Positions 37,989 through 46,620 of a stretch of 64,000 bases of DNA are shown here, one piece after another (positions within the stretch are counted from its first letter, which is position 1; every line of letters begins with the position of its first letter). The stretch lies in NCBI RefSeq assembly GCF_001469165.1, contig NZ_JABX01000025.1, positions 22,157 to 86,156 on the forward strand, given 5' to 3'. Below the pieces are notes generated by a model that was not told where the DNA came from, did no database searches, and was given only the letters and a program-made list of their open reading frames with translations. This stretch comes from Thiohalocapsa sp. ML1. Its GTDB lineage: Bacteria > Pseudomonadota > Gammaproteobacteria > Chromatiales > Chromatiaceae. The position numbers and the translations under genes were made by a program.

Positions 37989-38254
37989 GGTCGGTCAGGC
38001 GGTATCGCCGCGGTGGCCGCCCGCATATCCTCCAAGGCGTCTTCAGGCGAGCCACCCCATGCAACTTGTCGCTGCGCCAGCAACGCCTGGAACGGGACGC
38101 GATCCATGCCGGCGACGGCCCGCGCCTGGGCAGGCTCAAGCAATCCCTCCTTGACCAGGAATACCGCAAACTCGCGACGCAGTTCCTCTTCCGCGCGTGC
38201 CGGCGGGAGCTTGAGGGCGTTGAAGGCGTCGTCGGGTATCGGCAGACAGTACAT
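37985..38254 (-). CDS. UPF0175 antitoxin
   Basis: 89 residues from ATG 38254. The segment EEELRREFAVFLVKEGLLEPAQA is split over two helices typical of UPF0175 proteins, and MDRVPFQALLAQRQV matches the helix-turn-helix part. It lies just before and overlapping the DUF3368 toxin gene, the standard order. It probably represses its own operon. Confidence 0.85.
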   Translation of the reverse strand: MYCLPIPDDAFNALKLPPARAEEELRREFAVFLVKEGLLEPAQARAVAGMDRVPFQALLAQRQVAWGGSPEDALEDMRAATAAIPPDRP

Positions 38255-38431
38255 CGATCCGAGGTGAGCGTGTCGAGATCGGTTGCAGGTGAGGATAGCA
38301 CGCTGTTGGTTCGGCTCACTCAGGCAGGCGAGCCGGCAGCGCCGGTTGGACCGCGATAGGTGATCACCCCAGGCTGGCCCACCCAATCCGTTGTACGCTG
38401 TGCACCGCAATCACGATCAAGGAGGCGGCCC

Positions 38432-38761
38432 ATGCAAACGACCGACACCGAAACCTACCGGCTCCCCAGCGGGGCCGAGATCGAGATCCAGACCCTCCCG
38501 GCCCGCGGCGCCCGCGAGGTCGCGGCAGGCAACGAGCGGCCGCCCCTCGCGCAAGTGCTCGCACCCCTGGGCGAGGTCGCACAGCTCGTGCTGGATCAGC
38601 TCCGCTCCGCGGTCAAGTCTCCGGACGAGATCAAGGTGGAGCTCGGCGCCGCCCTCAAGGGCAAGTCCACCCTGGTCCTGGTCTCCGGCGAGACCGAGGC
38701 CACCCTCAAGGTCACCCTCACCTGGAGCAAGCCGGCGGACCGGGCCGAGCCGGCCGACTGA
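38432..38761 (+). CDS. Trypsin-co-occurring domain protein (Trypco1-like)
   Basis: 109 residues from ATG 38432, with GGAGG about 6 bases upstream. It has a short beta-rich start (TYRLPSGAEIEIQTLP), a central helix (LGEVAQLVLDQLRSAV) and a C-terminal SPDEIKVELGAALKG followed by STLVLVSGETEATLKVTLTW. This is the pattern of Trypco1, a small domain found beside trypsin-like proteases in predicted conflict systems. It starts the unit and ends 5 bases before the trypsin gene. It may be a protease substrate or regulator. Confidence 0.8.
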   Translation: MQTTDTETYRLPSGAEIEIQTLPARGAREVAAGNERPPLAQVLAPLGEVAQLVLDQLRSAVKSPDEIKVELGAALKGKSTLVLVSGETEATLKVTLTWSKPADRAEPAD

Positions 38762-38766
38762 CCGCC

Positions 38767-39963
38767 ATGGCCACCGGGCTCGCCGCCCTGGGCCATAGCG
38801 TCGTCCGCGTCCTGGCGGCGGACGGCGCCTATGCGGGCCTCGGCTATCGCGTCGCCCCGGATCTGGTCATCACCTGTGCCCATGTCGTCGCGGCGGCCCT
38901 GGGGACCGACCCACAGGATCCGAGCCCACCCGCGGGCGAGGTGCGCCTCGACACGCCCTTGGCCTCAGGCGCCGGGACCGATGTGCAGATATCGGCCGCC
39001 CCGGTGCCGGGCGGCTGGCTCCCGGTCGCGGCTAACGGCGCGCCCGCAGACCTGGCCCTGCTGCGCGTTGCAGGCACCGGTTTCCCGCTGCCCGGCACGC
39101 CGGCGGGCCTCGACCCCGGCATCTCCCACACCGGCAAGCCCTTCGCCGCCTATGGCGGCCCGGATGGGCACCAGCGCCACCTGATCCTACTGGAGGGCCG
39201 TGTCCGCGCCCTGGTGGGCTCCGGCCGCTGGCAGCTCTCCGTGCGCGATTCCGACTATCCCATCGAGCCCGGCTGCAGCGGTGCCCCGGCCATCGACACC
39301 CGCACCGGCCTCGTCATCGGCCTCATCGCCCAGGACGAGCGGGACCCCGCCATCCGGGCCGGCTTCCTGATCCCGGCCGCCCACCTGCGCGCGCTGCTGG
39401 CCGCGGCCGGGCTCTCACGCCCCGCCATCCCCGGCCTCCAACCCCTGCGCGACTGGCTCGATGGCCACCTGGGCCGTATCCTGCCCGTCCTCGCCGATCC
39501 GGTGCGCCGCTTCGTGGACTACTACGCAGGCGCACCGGACCGGCCGATGCCCTTCGCCGGGCGCGACGACGCCCTCGCCGAGCTGGACCGGCGGCTTGCC
39601 GACGGCGGTGGCGTCTTCCAATTGATCAGCGGCGCCGCCGGCCTCGGCAAGTCCGCGCTGCTGCTGCACTGGACCGCCCGCCGCCTGCGCGAGGACGCGG
39701 ACCTGCGCCTGCTGTTCCTCCCCATCAGCATCCGCTTCGACACCGCCGAAGAGCGCACCGGCCTGCGGCTCCTGCACGCCCAGCTCGCCGGCCTGTTCGC
39801 CGAGGTCGCCTTCCCCGAGGGCATGAAGCCCGACCAGGAGGACTACCGCGACCGCATCGCCGCCGGCTGGCAGGCCATCGCCGAGCGGCCGGGCGAGCGC
39901 TTCCAGGCGGCGATACGTGAAACCGCCCAAGCTATCCGTGATGTCAGCCGCTGGTGGCCCTGA
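38767..39963 (+). CDS. Trypsin-like protease fused to a truncated P-loop NTPase
   Basis: 398 residues. Residues 1-210 are a trypsin-fold protease with His39 (ITCAHVV), Asp95 (PADLALLRV) and Ser171 (EPGCSGAP). There is no signal peptide, so it is cytoplasmic. A linker leads to PFAGRDDALAELDRRL and Walker A GAAGLGKS (289-296) of a STAND-type NTPase. The chain ends only about 100 residues later, before a Walker B strand or sensor and repeat regions appear, so the NTPase is incomplete. Its end (FQAAIRETAQ, then RDVSRWWP) may come from a deletion junction. The next gene carries a complete STAND NTPase. Confidence 0.85.
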   Translation: MATGLAALGHSVVRVLAADGAYAGLGYRVAPDLVITCAHVVAAALGTDPQDPSPPAGEVRLDTPLASGAGTDVQISAAPVPGGWLPVAANGAPADLALLRVAGTGFPLPGTPAGLDPGISHTGKPFAAYGGPDGHQRHLILLEGRVRALVGSGRWQLSVRDSDYPIEPGCSGAPAIDTRTGLVIGLIAQDERDPAIRAGFLIPAAHLRALLAAAGLSRPAIPGLQPLRDWLDGHLGRILPVLADPVRRFVDYYAGAPDRPMPFAGRDDALAELDRRLADGGGVFQLISGAAGLGKSALLLHWTARRLREDADLRLLFLPISIRFDTAEERTGLRLLHAQLAGLFAEVAFPEGMKPDQEDYRDRIAAGWQAIAERPGERFQAAIRETAQAIRDVSRWWP

Positions 39964-39996
39964 CGTCAGTTCGGGCGTCCATCCAGAGTAAGGCTC

Positions 39997-42900
39997 ATGA
40001 GTCAAGCCGCAAGACGCTCCCACCGCGGTGACGAGTACCAAGTCGCCGTCGCCACCTATTGGGTGGCACGCCTGCTGACGGAAGACGCGATCGATTCCGT
40101 CCTGGTGGACGCTGTTGCGCTACCTGGCGAAGGCGCGCTGATGCAAGTCGACGACATCGTGGTCGGCTACCGCGACGGAACCTGGCGCTTCATCCAGGCC
40201 AAGAAGAACCAGACCAACCACGAGGTCTGGCGGCTGACCGATGCGGTGCTCCAGGCGGAGCTGATCAAGGCAAGGGACCAGCTTGAGTCCACCCCGGCCG
40301 GGCGGGTCGAATTCTGCTCGCGGACGCCGTTCGGCGATCTGGCCAAGCTGATCGAGGACGGCGCCGACTACCCTGACCATGCTGCCCTCGCGGCGAACGC
40401 GCCGGCAAGCCTCAAGCAGCCGCTCTCGCGGCTGGCGGTGATCCTCGATCGTGACGAGGCGACCGTCCTCGCCCTGCTGCGACGGATCAAGATCGGCCCG
40501 CACCTCGACTACGACGGCTGGGAGTCCCTGACCCGCGCTGAGCTTGTATCGCGTGTGACGGATGTCGATGTCGCGCTGGACGTGATCAACCGGCTGGTCC
40601 GTGCCCAGCAGTCGGGTCTCAAGGCCCGCGGCGATGCGCTGCAACGCGCCGACCTGCTCGCGGCGCTGGAGGCGCGGGGTGTCCTGCCACTCCCCGCGGG
40701 GTCCGAGGCGGAGGATATCGCCGCTTTCGCCGACGCCTCCCGGATCGGCCGCGGGTGGCAGCGGACCATCGGCGGCGAGCCCATCCCGCGCCCGGAGCTG
40801 CAACGGCTCATCGACTGGGCGGGGGGCTCGGAGTCGGTGAGTATCCTGCTGACGGACGGCCCCGGCACCGGCAAGACCTGCCTGCTGCTGGACTTTGCCG
40901 ACCATGTGGAGCAGCGCGCCGATTGCTGTCTGCTGTTCATCAAGGGCGACCTGTTTTCACACTGCGCCACCGAGGCCGATCTGACTGCGGCTGGGCTGCC
41001 CGCCGATTTGGTGCCAAGGGCCGCACGGTTGGCCCGGCATCGGCGCGTGGTCGTCATCCTCGATTCGCTGGACGTGCTGTCGCTGCACCGCGAGCACCGG
41101 TCGTTGCGGCTGTTTCTGGGCCTGCTCGACCGGCTCGAACGGCTGCCGAACCTGTGCCTGGTCACCGCCTGCCGCAACTTCGATCTGCACTACGACCCCT
41201 TGCTTCGCGAGCGCAAATGGGGCGCGACCCTGACCTTGGCACCATTGGATTACGAGACGGTCGTGCTGCCGCTGCTGGGGAGACACGGGATTGCGGGCGA
41301 CGCCCTTTCACCGAAGCTGAGAGGTCTGCTGGCGGTGCCGGAGAACCTCAGGCTGCTGGTGGGCTCGGCCGTCGGCGGTGCGACACCGGCGGAGATCGCG
41401 GCCGTGACCTCGACGTTTCAGCTACAGACCCTCTACCTGGAGGAGGTGGTCCGCCGCGACCCGCTGCTCGGCGAGGCCGCGCTGACGGCGCTCCAAGGCA
41501 TCGCGGGCCGGATGATGCGCGAGCGCAGTCTGCGCCTGCCGCGGGCGGCGGTTGCCATCGATGAGGGCCGCCTTCGGCGCCTGATCAGCCAGGACGTGCT
41601 CACCGAACCGGCGACGCCCGCCTCGGGTCAGATGATCGGTCTCGGACACCAGGCCCTGCTCGATGCGTTGACGGTGCGCTCGGCCCTCGCTGAGGGGCAG
41701 GACCTTAGGGCCTTCATCCTCGCCCACCCGCCGTTTCCGTTCCTGCGACCCGCCGTGCGTGGCTTTGCGATGCACCTGCGGGCGATCGATCCACCGCGCT
41801 TTCGCCGTCAGTTCCGGGCCGCCATCGGCGAGCCGGGGATCGCCTATCACCTGAAGCGCGTCCTGATCGAGTCCCTGGCGGAGATGGTTCCAAGCGACGA
41901 CGACTGGCCGCTGCTTCGCCACCTGTGGCAGACCCACACCGACCTGTTCCGCCGGCTGCTCTGGCAGGCGCGCGACGACGCCTGGTTTCGGGTGCTCATC
42001 GAGCACTGGTGGCCGCTGCTGGGCGACGAGCCGGCCGATGATCCCGTGCGCGGCGACTTCATCCTGCGCCTGGACCGCTGGATGAATCGCAGCCCGGTCG
42101 AAGTAATCGCGCTTTGGCAGCAGGCGGCCGAGGCCCCATGGGGGGCACGACTGAGGCTCTCGGTGCGGATCCAACTACAGCTCCCGGGCTTCACCCGCTG
42201 GGACGCCCCCGGTATCGAAAGACTGCTTGGGGTACTCGCCCGCTCGACCGAGGAGCCGGCTTTTGGTCAAGGGGGTGATCTGTTGCTCAAGCCGTTGTCC
42301 CGATTCGTCGACGCGACCGGGCGAGGGCTTGATCTGCTCTGGAGCAGGATATCCTGTCGGGTGGACTTTCAGGGCGGTTTTCACCCTTGGAAGGGCCTGC
42401 GTTGCGCGCCTCACGACTTCCACCGGACGGATTTTCTGGACGATCAGCTCCTCCGCTCGGATCGGCTACTGGACCTCGCGATGGCCCTTTTCGAGGCCCG
42501 TAGCGAGAGTCGCTCTGCCAGCCGCCCTTGGCGGGAGCTGCATCACGATTTGCTGCCGTATACCGATTGGGAAAAGGACCACTCCCGGCATACGCTGCGC
42601 CATGTCGAATCCATCAACGCATTGGTCTCGGCTGCCTCCGTTGCCCTTCGCAAACGTTGCCGAGACGCCAGCCAATGGTGGCGAACGAACGAGCCCAAGC
42701 TCCGCAACAGCTTGGACCTTGGCATCCGCTATCTGCTCTGCCAGGCGTACTGGCAAGCCCTTGGCGGGAATGTTGAGGGCATTTCATCGCAGCTTCTCGA
42801 TCGAACACTCCAAACAGACGGGGGCCTTCGGTTCGAGCTGGGCCTACTCGCCAATGCTGCGTACCCGCTGCTTGAGCCGGAGGTTCAAGACCGCCACCAG

Positions 42901-44610
42901 GAGATGTTGCTTGGCTTGTACGGGGCGCAGGACCAAATTTCGCTCTGGCGTGTAAGGGAAGTCTATCAGTCATTGCTTCAGATCCCTGCACCGTACCGCA
43001 GCGTCGCGACACAGGCTTATCTCGATCGCTGGCGGCCTTGTCTCGGCGACATTCCAGATCCTCCGCGCATCTGGTCTTGGGGTGGCACTGTCCAGCCGCC
43101 GCTGTCTTTTAAGGCCCTGCTGGATCTATCCGCTGGATCGCTGACGAAGCTGCTGCGCTGGTATAGCGATCACGAGATCGAACGAGCGGAGATGCAAGGG
43201 GCGGATCTGGTTGGAGGGCGGGAGCCCCTCGCGACGGAATTGGCGGAGGCCGCGTCCTGTGCCCCGGATCGTTTTCTGGTTTTGATTCCCGAGTTGACCG
43301 GCGATGCCTATCATGTTGGATTCGTGCGCTCGATTCTGAGAGGGGCGGCGAGCCACCTGCGCTATCGATTCGAAAACCTGCAACCGGGCTCGGGGAAGTG
43401 GGAACCGGAACAGCCGATGCCCCGCGGATCGGTCTTGGCCGAGCGTCTGGTGGGGGCGGTCGAGCGTTTGCCCTCGATCTGGCAGGACGAGTGGTCCACG
43501 GCTCAGGTCTTGGAGGGGTGCGCGAGCGCTGTTGAAGGCCCAGAGGCCGTCGACCGATTGGTTTGGCAGTTGTTTCGGTTAGGGCGGGCGAACCAGCCCG
43601 AGGCGGAGCAAGTGAGATTCGATCCCGGGAGGCGCACGGAAGTAGAAGCTCAGGATCTTGTTCAGGATGCGATCAACGAACCCCGGGGGATCGCGGCCGT
43701 CTCTTCGATGGAGCTGGCCAGCGGCTTGGCGGAGCGCAACGAAGCTTGGCCGGAGCTGTTGGCACCGCTGCTGCGCAGCTTGGCCTCTGACCCCGTGGCC
43801 TCGGTCCGAGCGGGTGTGCTACGACATCTGCCCTTTCTGCTCCACAAGAAACCGGACCTGGGCTGGGACCTGCTGGCGCGCTGCCTCACGGCACCTCAAT
43901 CGGGACTGTGGGTATTGGCTGCTGACACGCTCTACTATCAACTTCGTGACCAGTACGAGCGCGTGTCACCCTATCTTGACCGAATGCTCGCCGAGGCCCC
44001 GGAGCAGGCCGGCGAGACCTGGTCTCGGTTAAGTACGCTCGCACTGCTTGAGGGACATCTCGGCGAGGATGCCCTCTTCGCGGGCTTGATTGCTGCCGAC
44101 AGGAGCGAGTCGTGGAAGGGCGCAGCGTCCGTCTTCGCCGCAAATGTCGGCAACGCCAGCCTAGCCGAGACCTGTCGCTGCGGACTGCTGCGGATCTTGG
44201 ATTGCGCCGCGACCACCGAAATCATCGGCGCCTTGGACCTGGACCTGATGAGCCATCTCGGCTTTCAGCCTGCAGATTTGCGGGTCTCGGAGCGATTCAT
44301 CGATGGCATCGGGCCGAGCGACGACCTTCACCACCTATTCGAGCTACCGAAGTGGCTGGCAGCCGTCGCGCGCCGCGACCCCAAGGCGGCCCTCCCGTTG
44401 CTGGAAAGAGTGGCGGCCAAGCTCGAAGCGCCGCCGTCTGCGGTGAACGTTCTTGATGGAGAGCCGCTGATCGCCGCGCTGCTCGAAATCCTTCGCGAGG
44501 CCGACGACAGCGATGATCCGGCGATGATTGCGCGGGCCATCGCGTTGCAGGATCGTTTCCTTGCACTGGGGTTGACGGGCATGGAAGAGATGCTCGACAG
44601 CGCCAGGTGA
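39997..44610 (+). CDS. Nuclease-STAND NTPase-repeat protein, predicted antiphage defence
   Basis: 1537 residues. N-terminal residues 10-130 look like a restriction-endonuclease-fold effector (Cap4/Mrr type): EYQVAVATYWVARLL, VDDIVVGY with D52/D53, then FIQAKK with Q67 and K69. Residues 280-520 are a P-loop NTPase with Walker A GPGTGKT (288-294), Walker B RRVVVILDSLD (349-359) and a sensor region LCLVTACRNFD. The remaining 1000 residues are helical with HEAT/TPR-like character, as in STAND (Avs-type) sensors that recognise phage proteins. Only 33 bases separate it from the trypsin gene. GC falls slightly in its second half. The system type is inferred. Confidence 0.8.
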   Translation: MSQAARRSHRGDEYQVAVATYWVARLLTEDAIDSVLVDAVALPGEGALMQVDDIVVGYRDGTWRFIQAKKNQTNHEVWRLTDAVLQAELIKARDQLESTPAGRVEFCSRTPFGDLAKLIEDGADYPDHAALAANAPASLKQPLSRLAVILDRDEATVLALLRRIKIGPHLDYDGWESLTRAELVSRVTDVDVALDVINRLVRAQQSGLKARGDALQRADLLAALEARGVLPLPAGSEAEDIAAFADASRIGRGWQRTIGGEPIPRPELQRLIDWAGGSESVSILLTDGPGTGKTCLLLDFADHVEQRADCCLLFIKGDLFSHCATEADLTAAGLPADLVPRAARLARHRRVVVILDSLDVLSLHREHRSLRLFLGLLDRLERLPNLCLVTACRNFDLHYDPLLRERKWGATLTLAPLDYETVVLPLLGRHGIAGDALSPKLRGLLAVPENLRLLVGSAVGGATPAEIAAVTSTFQLQTLYLEEVVRRDPLLGEAALTALQGIAGRMMRERSLRLPRAAVAIDEGRLRRLISQDVLTEPATPASGQMIGLGHQALLDALTVRSALAEGQDLRAFILAHPPFPFLRPAVRGFAMHLRAIDPPRFRRQFRAAIGEPGIAYHLKRVLIESLAEMVPSDDDWPLLRHLWQTHTDLFRRLLWQARDDAWFRVLIEHWWPLLGDEPADDPVRGDFILRLDRWMNRSPVEVIALWQQAAEAPWGARLRLSVRIQLQLPGFTRWDAPGIERLLGVLARSTEEPAFGQGGDLLLKPLSRFVDATGRGLDLLWSRISCRVDFQGGFHPWKGLRCAPHDFHRTDFLDDQLLRSDRLLDLAMALFEARSESRSASRPWRELHHDLLPYTDWEKDHSRHTLRHVESINALVSAASVALRKRCRDASQWWRTNEPKLRNSLDLGIRYLLCQAYWQALGGNVEGISSQLLDRTLQTDGGLRFELGLLANAAYPLLEPEVQDRHQEMLLGLYGAQDQISLWRVREVYQSLLQIPAPYRSVATQAYLDRWRPCLGDIPDPPRIWSWGGTVQPPLSFKALLDLSAGSLTKLLRWYSDHEIERAEMQGADLVGGREPLATELAEAASCAPDRFLVLIPELTGDAYHVGFVRSILRGAASHLRYRFENLQPGSGKWEPEQPMPRGSVLAERLVGAVERLPSIWQDEWSTAQVLEGCASAVEGPEAVDRLVWQLFRLGRANQPEAEQVRFDPGRRTEVEAQDLVQDAINEPRGIAAVSSMELASGLAERNEAWPELLAPLLRSLASDPVASVRAGVLRHLPFLLHKKPDLGWDLLARCLTAPQSGLWVLAADTLYYQLRDQYERVSPYLDRMLAEAPEQAGETWSRLSTLALLEGHLGEDALFAGLIAADRSESWKGAASVFAANVGNASLAETCRCGLLRILDCAATTEIIGALDLDLMSHLGFQPADLRVSERFIDGIGPSDDLHHLFELPKWLAAVARRDPKAALPLLERVAAKLEAPPSAVNVLDGEPLIAALLEILREADDSDDPAMIARAIALQDRFLALGLTGMEEMLDSAR

Positions 44611-44875
44611 CGCTGGGCTTACGGGCATTGATCGGAACTTCGGCGCGAGGGTTCCTGCCGGGAGGCGGTGTGCTCGCCCTGCTCGCTGCCCGTCGCGCTG
44701 AGGACGGCGCTCCCACGGTGGCGGTCGGCCTGACGCTCGCGGCCGGCTCGCGCGACCGCGATCGGGCGACGGATCGACTCGATGGCGTCCCCTCAGCGCC
44801 GCCTCCAGTCGGCCAGGTGCCTGCGCTCGAGCACCGCCGGAGCGCGTCGTCAATTCCGGCGACACGGGCCGGGCC

Positions 44876-45286
44876 TCACTGCGCATAGGGCGCGAGCCGC
44901 AGCGGCAGGTGATCCCTCAAGTGCTCGAAGGCCGCGGCCGGCAGCATGCAGTTGGCGCGCTCGTAGTAGTCGATGGGCTTGTCCAGGGTCACTGAATAGA
45001 AGGCCGTATGGTGGGCGGAGGTGGCCTGGGCGCGAACGAATCGGCCCAGGACCTCGCGCACGACGACCGGGAAGTAAACCCCTTCCAAGGCGTCAACGAA
45101 GAACGCCACATCGCCGACCTGCGGTTGCCACGCCTGGTAGATGGGCAGGACGTGCTCCATCAACAGCCGTGCCGAATCCCGATCGAGCGCCTCCAGGCGC
45201 TGCCGGATGACGTCATACTGCGCCTCGGTCTCCGCGGCCTCGCGGAGGTTGTTCTCGAGTTGCTCAAAGCGCTCTTGGTCTTGCAT
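44876..45286 (-). CDS. Hypothetical cytoplasmic protein
   Basis: 136 residues from ATG 45286, with GAGG 7 bases upstream. The first 40 residues are strongly coiled-coil (ERFEQLENNLREAAETEAQ). The remainder includes HVLPIYQAWQPQVGDVAFFVDALEGVYFPVV and YERANCMLPAAAF. No family is recognised and no signal or membrane segment is present. It is a single gene between the defence locus and an HlyD pseudogene. The 265 bases between it and the nuclease-STAND gene hold nothing recognisable. Confidence 0.65.
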   Translation of the reverse strand: MQDQERFEQLENNLREAAETEAQYDVIRQRLEALDRDSARLLMEHVLPIYQAWQPQVGDVAFFVDALEGVYFPVVVREVLGRFVRAQATSAHHTAFYSVTLDKPIDYYERANCMLPAAAFEHLRDHLPLRLAPYAQ

Positions 45287-45329
45287 GCTCGACCTCGTCT
45301 TGATTCCGCGGTGGATGCTGAAACCAGAC

Positions 45330-45625
45330 CCTTGTATCACCCCCGGCCAGATCAAGCCGACCGACGTGCTGGTGGATATGCAGCAGTTCGCGCAGCCGGG
45401 CACCATCACCGCGTTCCTGGAGCCCATCTACGAAGGCCAGCTCCACCGGCTGCCCCAGGGCGGCAACTGCTTTGCCAGCCACCATGAAGCGATTCAGCAC
45501 CCGGCCATCGGCTTCTTGATGCGCTTCGGGCTCCATGCCATCGACACCGTCGGCATCGTGCACGCGATGGTCTCATGCAGTCGCTGCTGCTGCCGGGACA
45601 GACGCCGGTACTGAGCGGGCATTGA
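45330..45625 (+). pseudogene. HlyD-family secretion protein remnant, 5' truncated and frameshifted
   Basis: The frame from about 45330 reads ITPGQIKPTDVLVDMQQF, then TITAFLEPIYEGQLHRLPQGGNC, and FGLHAIDTVGIVHAM, matching my recollection of the C-terminal end of a group of HlyD-like periplasmic adaptor proteins. After HAMV the frame is lost at 45572-45574; a one-base insertion there would restore VLMQSLLLPGQTPVLSGH and a stop at 45623-45625, the usual family ending. The N-terminal two thirds (barrel-sandwich and coiled coil) are absent. It is therefore a decayed fragment. Confidence 0.72.
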
Positions 45626-45780
45626 GGCGCAATGCGAGGCGCCCGACGAACAGCCGCGCCGCAGAAAAACTGCGAGACAAGTCACAGAACGCAGCAAGCC
45701 CCTCGACTGCCCATTGTGTGCCGCTGGCCGCCGCGCGTAATCTCACAAAAAAACTGAGGTTTCGGCTTGGAGGTTTTGCG

Positions 45781-46611
45781 ATGCGGCGGATGCAACGCTC
45801 TGTACTGGCCCTCGCCCTGCTCGCGGGTGCCGCGCTGTCAGGGGGCCCGGCATCGGCCATGCCGACCTACGACGGCTTCGGCGACTATACGACCGGGGCC
45901 ACGCTGCCGTCTCAGCCCGGCGGCGGCTACGGCTGGAACGGCGCCTGGGGCGGCGGTGGCCTCGATGTGACCGTGGCCGCCCCCGGACTCGCGTTTCCGG
46001 GGCTCGACACATCTCCGGGCGCGGCAACCTCGTCGGCACCCGTCGTCAACACCGTCGCCTGGTACTGGCGGGATGTGCAGCCGGGCATCGGCGACGGCAC
46101 CACGTTCTACCTGTCGTTCCTGCTTCGGCCCGAGATCGCCATCAGCGATTACGGGGGCTTGAGCATCTGGGGCAGCGCCGGCAGCATCTTCATCGGGGAG
46201 TCCGGCGCTGCCGCCGGCGGCTCCCACGCCTACGGGCTGGAGGCAAACGTAACGAGCGCCATCATCGCCTCGTCGAGCGTCATGGCGAGCCCGGGCGAGA
46301 CGGCGCTGCTGGTGCTGAAGGCCACGCTCGGCGTCGGCCCGGACCTGTTTGAGCTCTTCGTCAATCCGCTGCCCGGCACAAGCGAGGCGGACAACCTCGT
46401 CGCGGCCAGCTTCGATACCGCGATGGGTCTCGATCTCGGCAACTTGACCTTCATCGCCATCAACAACGAAGGCAACTGGACCACGGATGAGATCCGCATC
46501 GGCGCGAGCTTCGCGTCGGTCACGCCCATGACGGTGCCGACGCCGGCGCCCGCGGCCCTGCTGCTGCTGGGCCAGATCCTGCTGCTCGCCCGCGGCCGGC
46601 AGGCGCGCTGA
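45781..46611 (+). CDS. Exported protein with PEP-CTERM-like C-terminal sorting signal
   Basis: 276 residues from ATG 45781 with GGAGG 7 bases upstream. A signal peptide (MRRMQRSVLALALLAGAAL, cleavage near ASA|M) is followed by a Gly/Ala/Ser-rich, beta-predicted domain resembling those of PEP-CTERM proteins. The C-terminus VPTPAPAALLLLGQILLLA ends in RGRQAR: a short proline motif, a hydrophobic helix and a basic tail, close to the VPEPA-type signal recognised by exosortase. No exosortase gene is in the window. It would be a surface or extracellular protein. Confidence 0.78.
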   Translation: MRRMQRSVLALALLAGAALSGGPASAMPTYDGFGDYTTGATLPSQPGGGYGWNGAWGGGGLDVTVAAPGLAFPGLDTSPGAATSSAPVVNTVAWYWRDVQPGIGDGTTFYLSFLLRPEIAISDYGGLSIWGSAGSIFIGESGAAAGGSHAYGLEANVTSAIIASSSVMASPGETALLVLKATLGVGPDLFELFVNPLPGTSEADNLVAASFDTAMGLDLGNLTFIAINNEGNWTTDEIRIGASFASVTPMTVPTPAPAALLLLGQILLLARGRQAR

Positions 46612-46620
46612 CGCGAGCAC

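Noticed and set aside
44607..44888. Plus-strand frame of 93 codons after the nuclease-STAND gene
   Set aside because: GTG start overlapping the previous stop but low-complexity Arg/Ala composition, no motif and no homology that I can recall; the region is better left as intergenic.
45264..45563. Minus-strand frame of 99 codons opposite the HlyD remnant
   Set aside because: The plus strand matches the HlyD C-terminus; the minus frame has no recognisable features.
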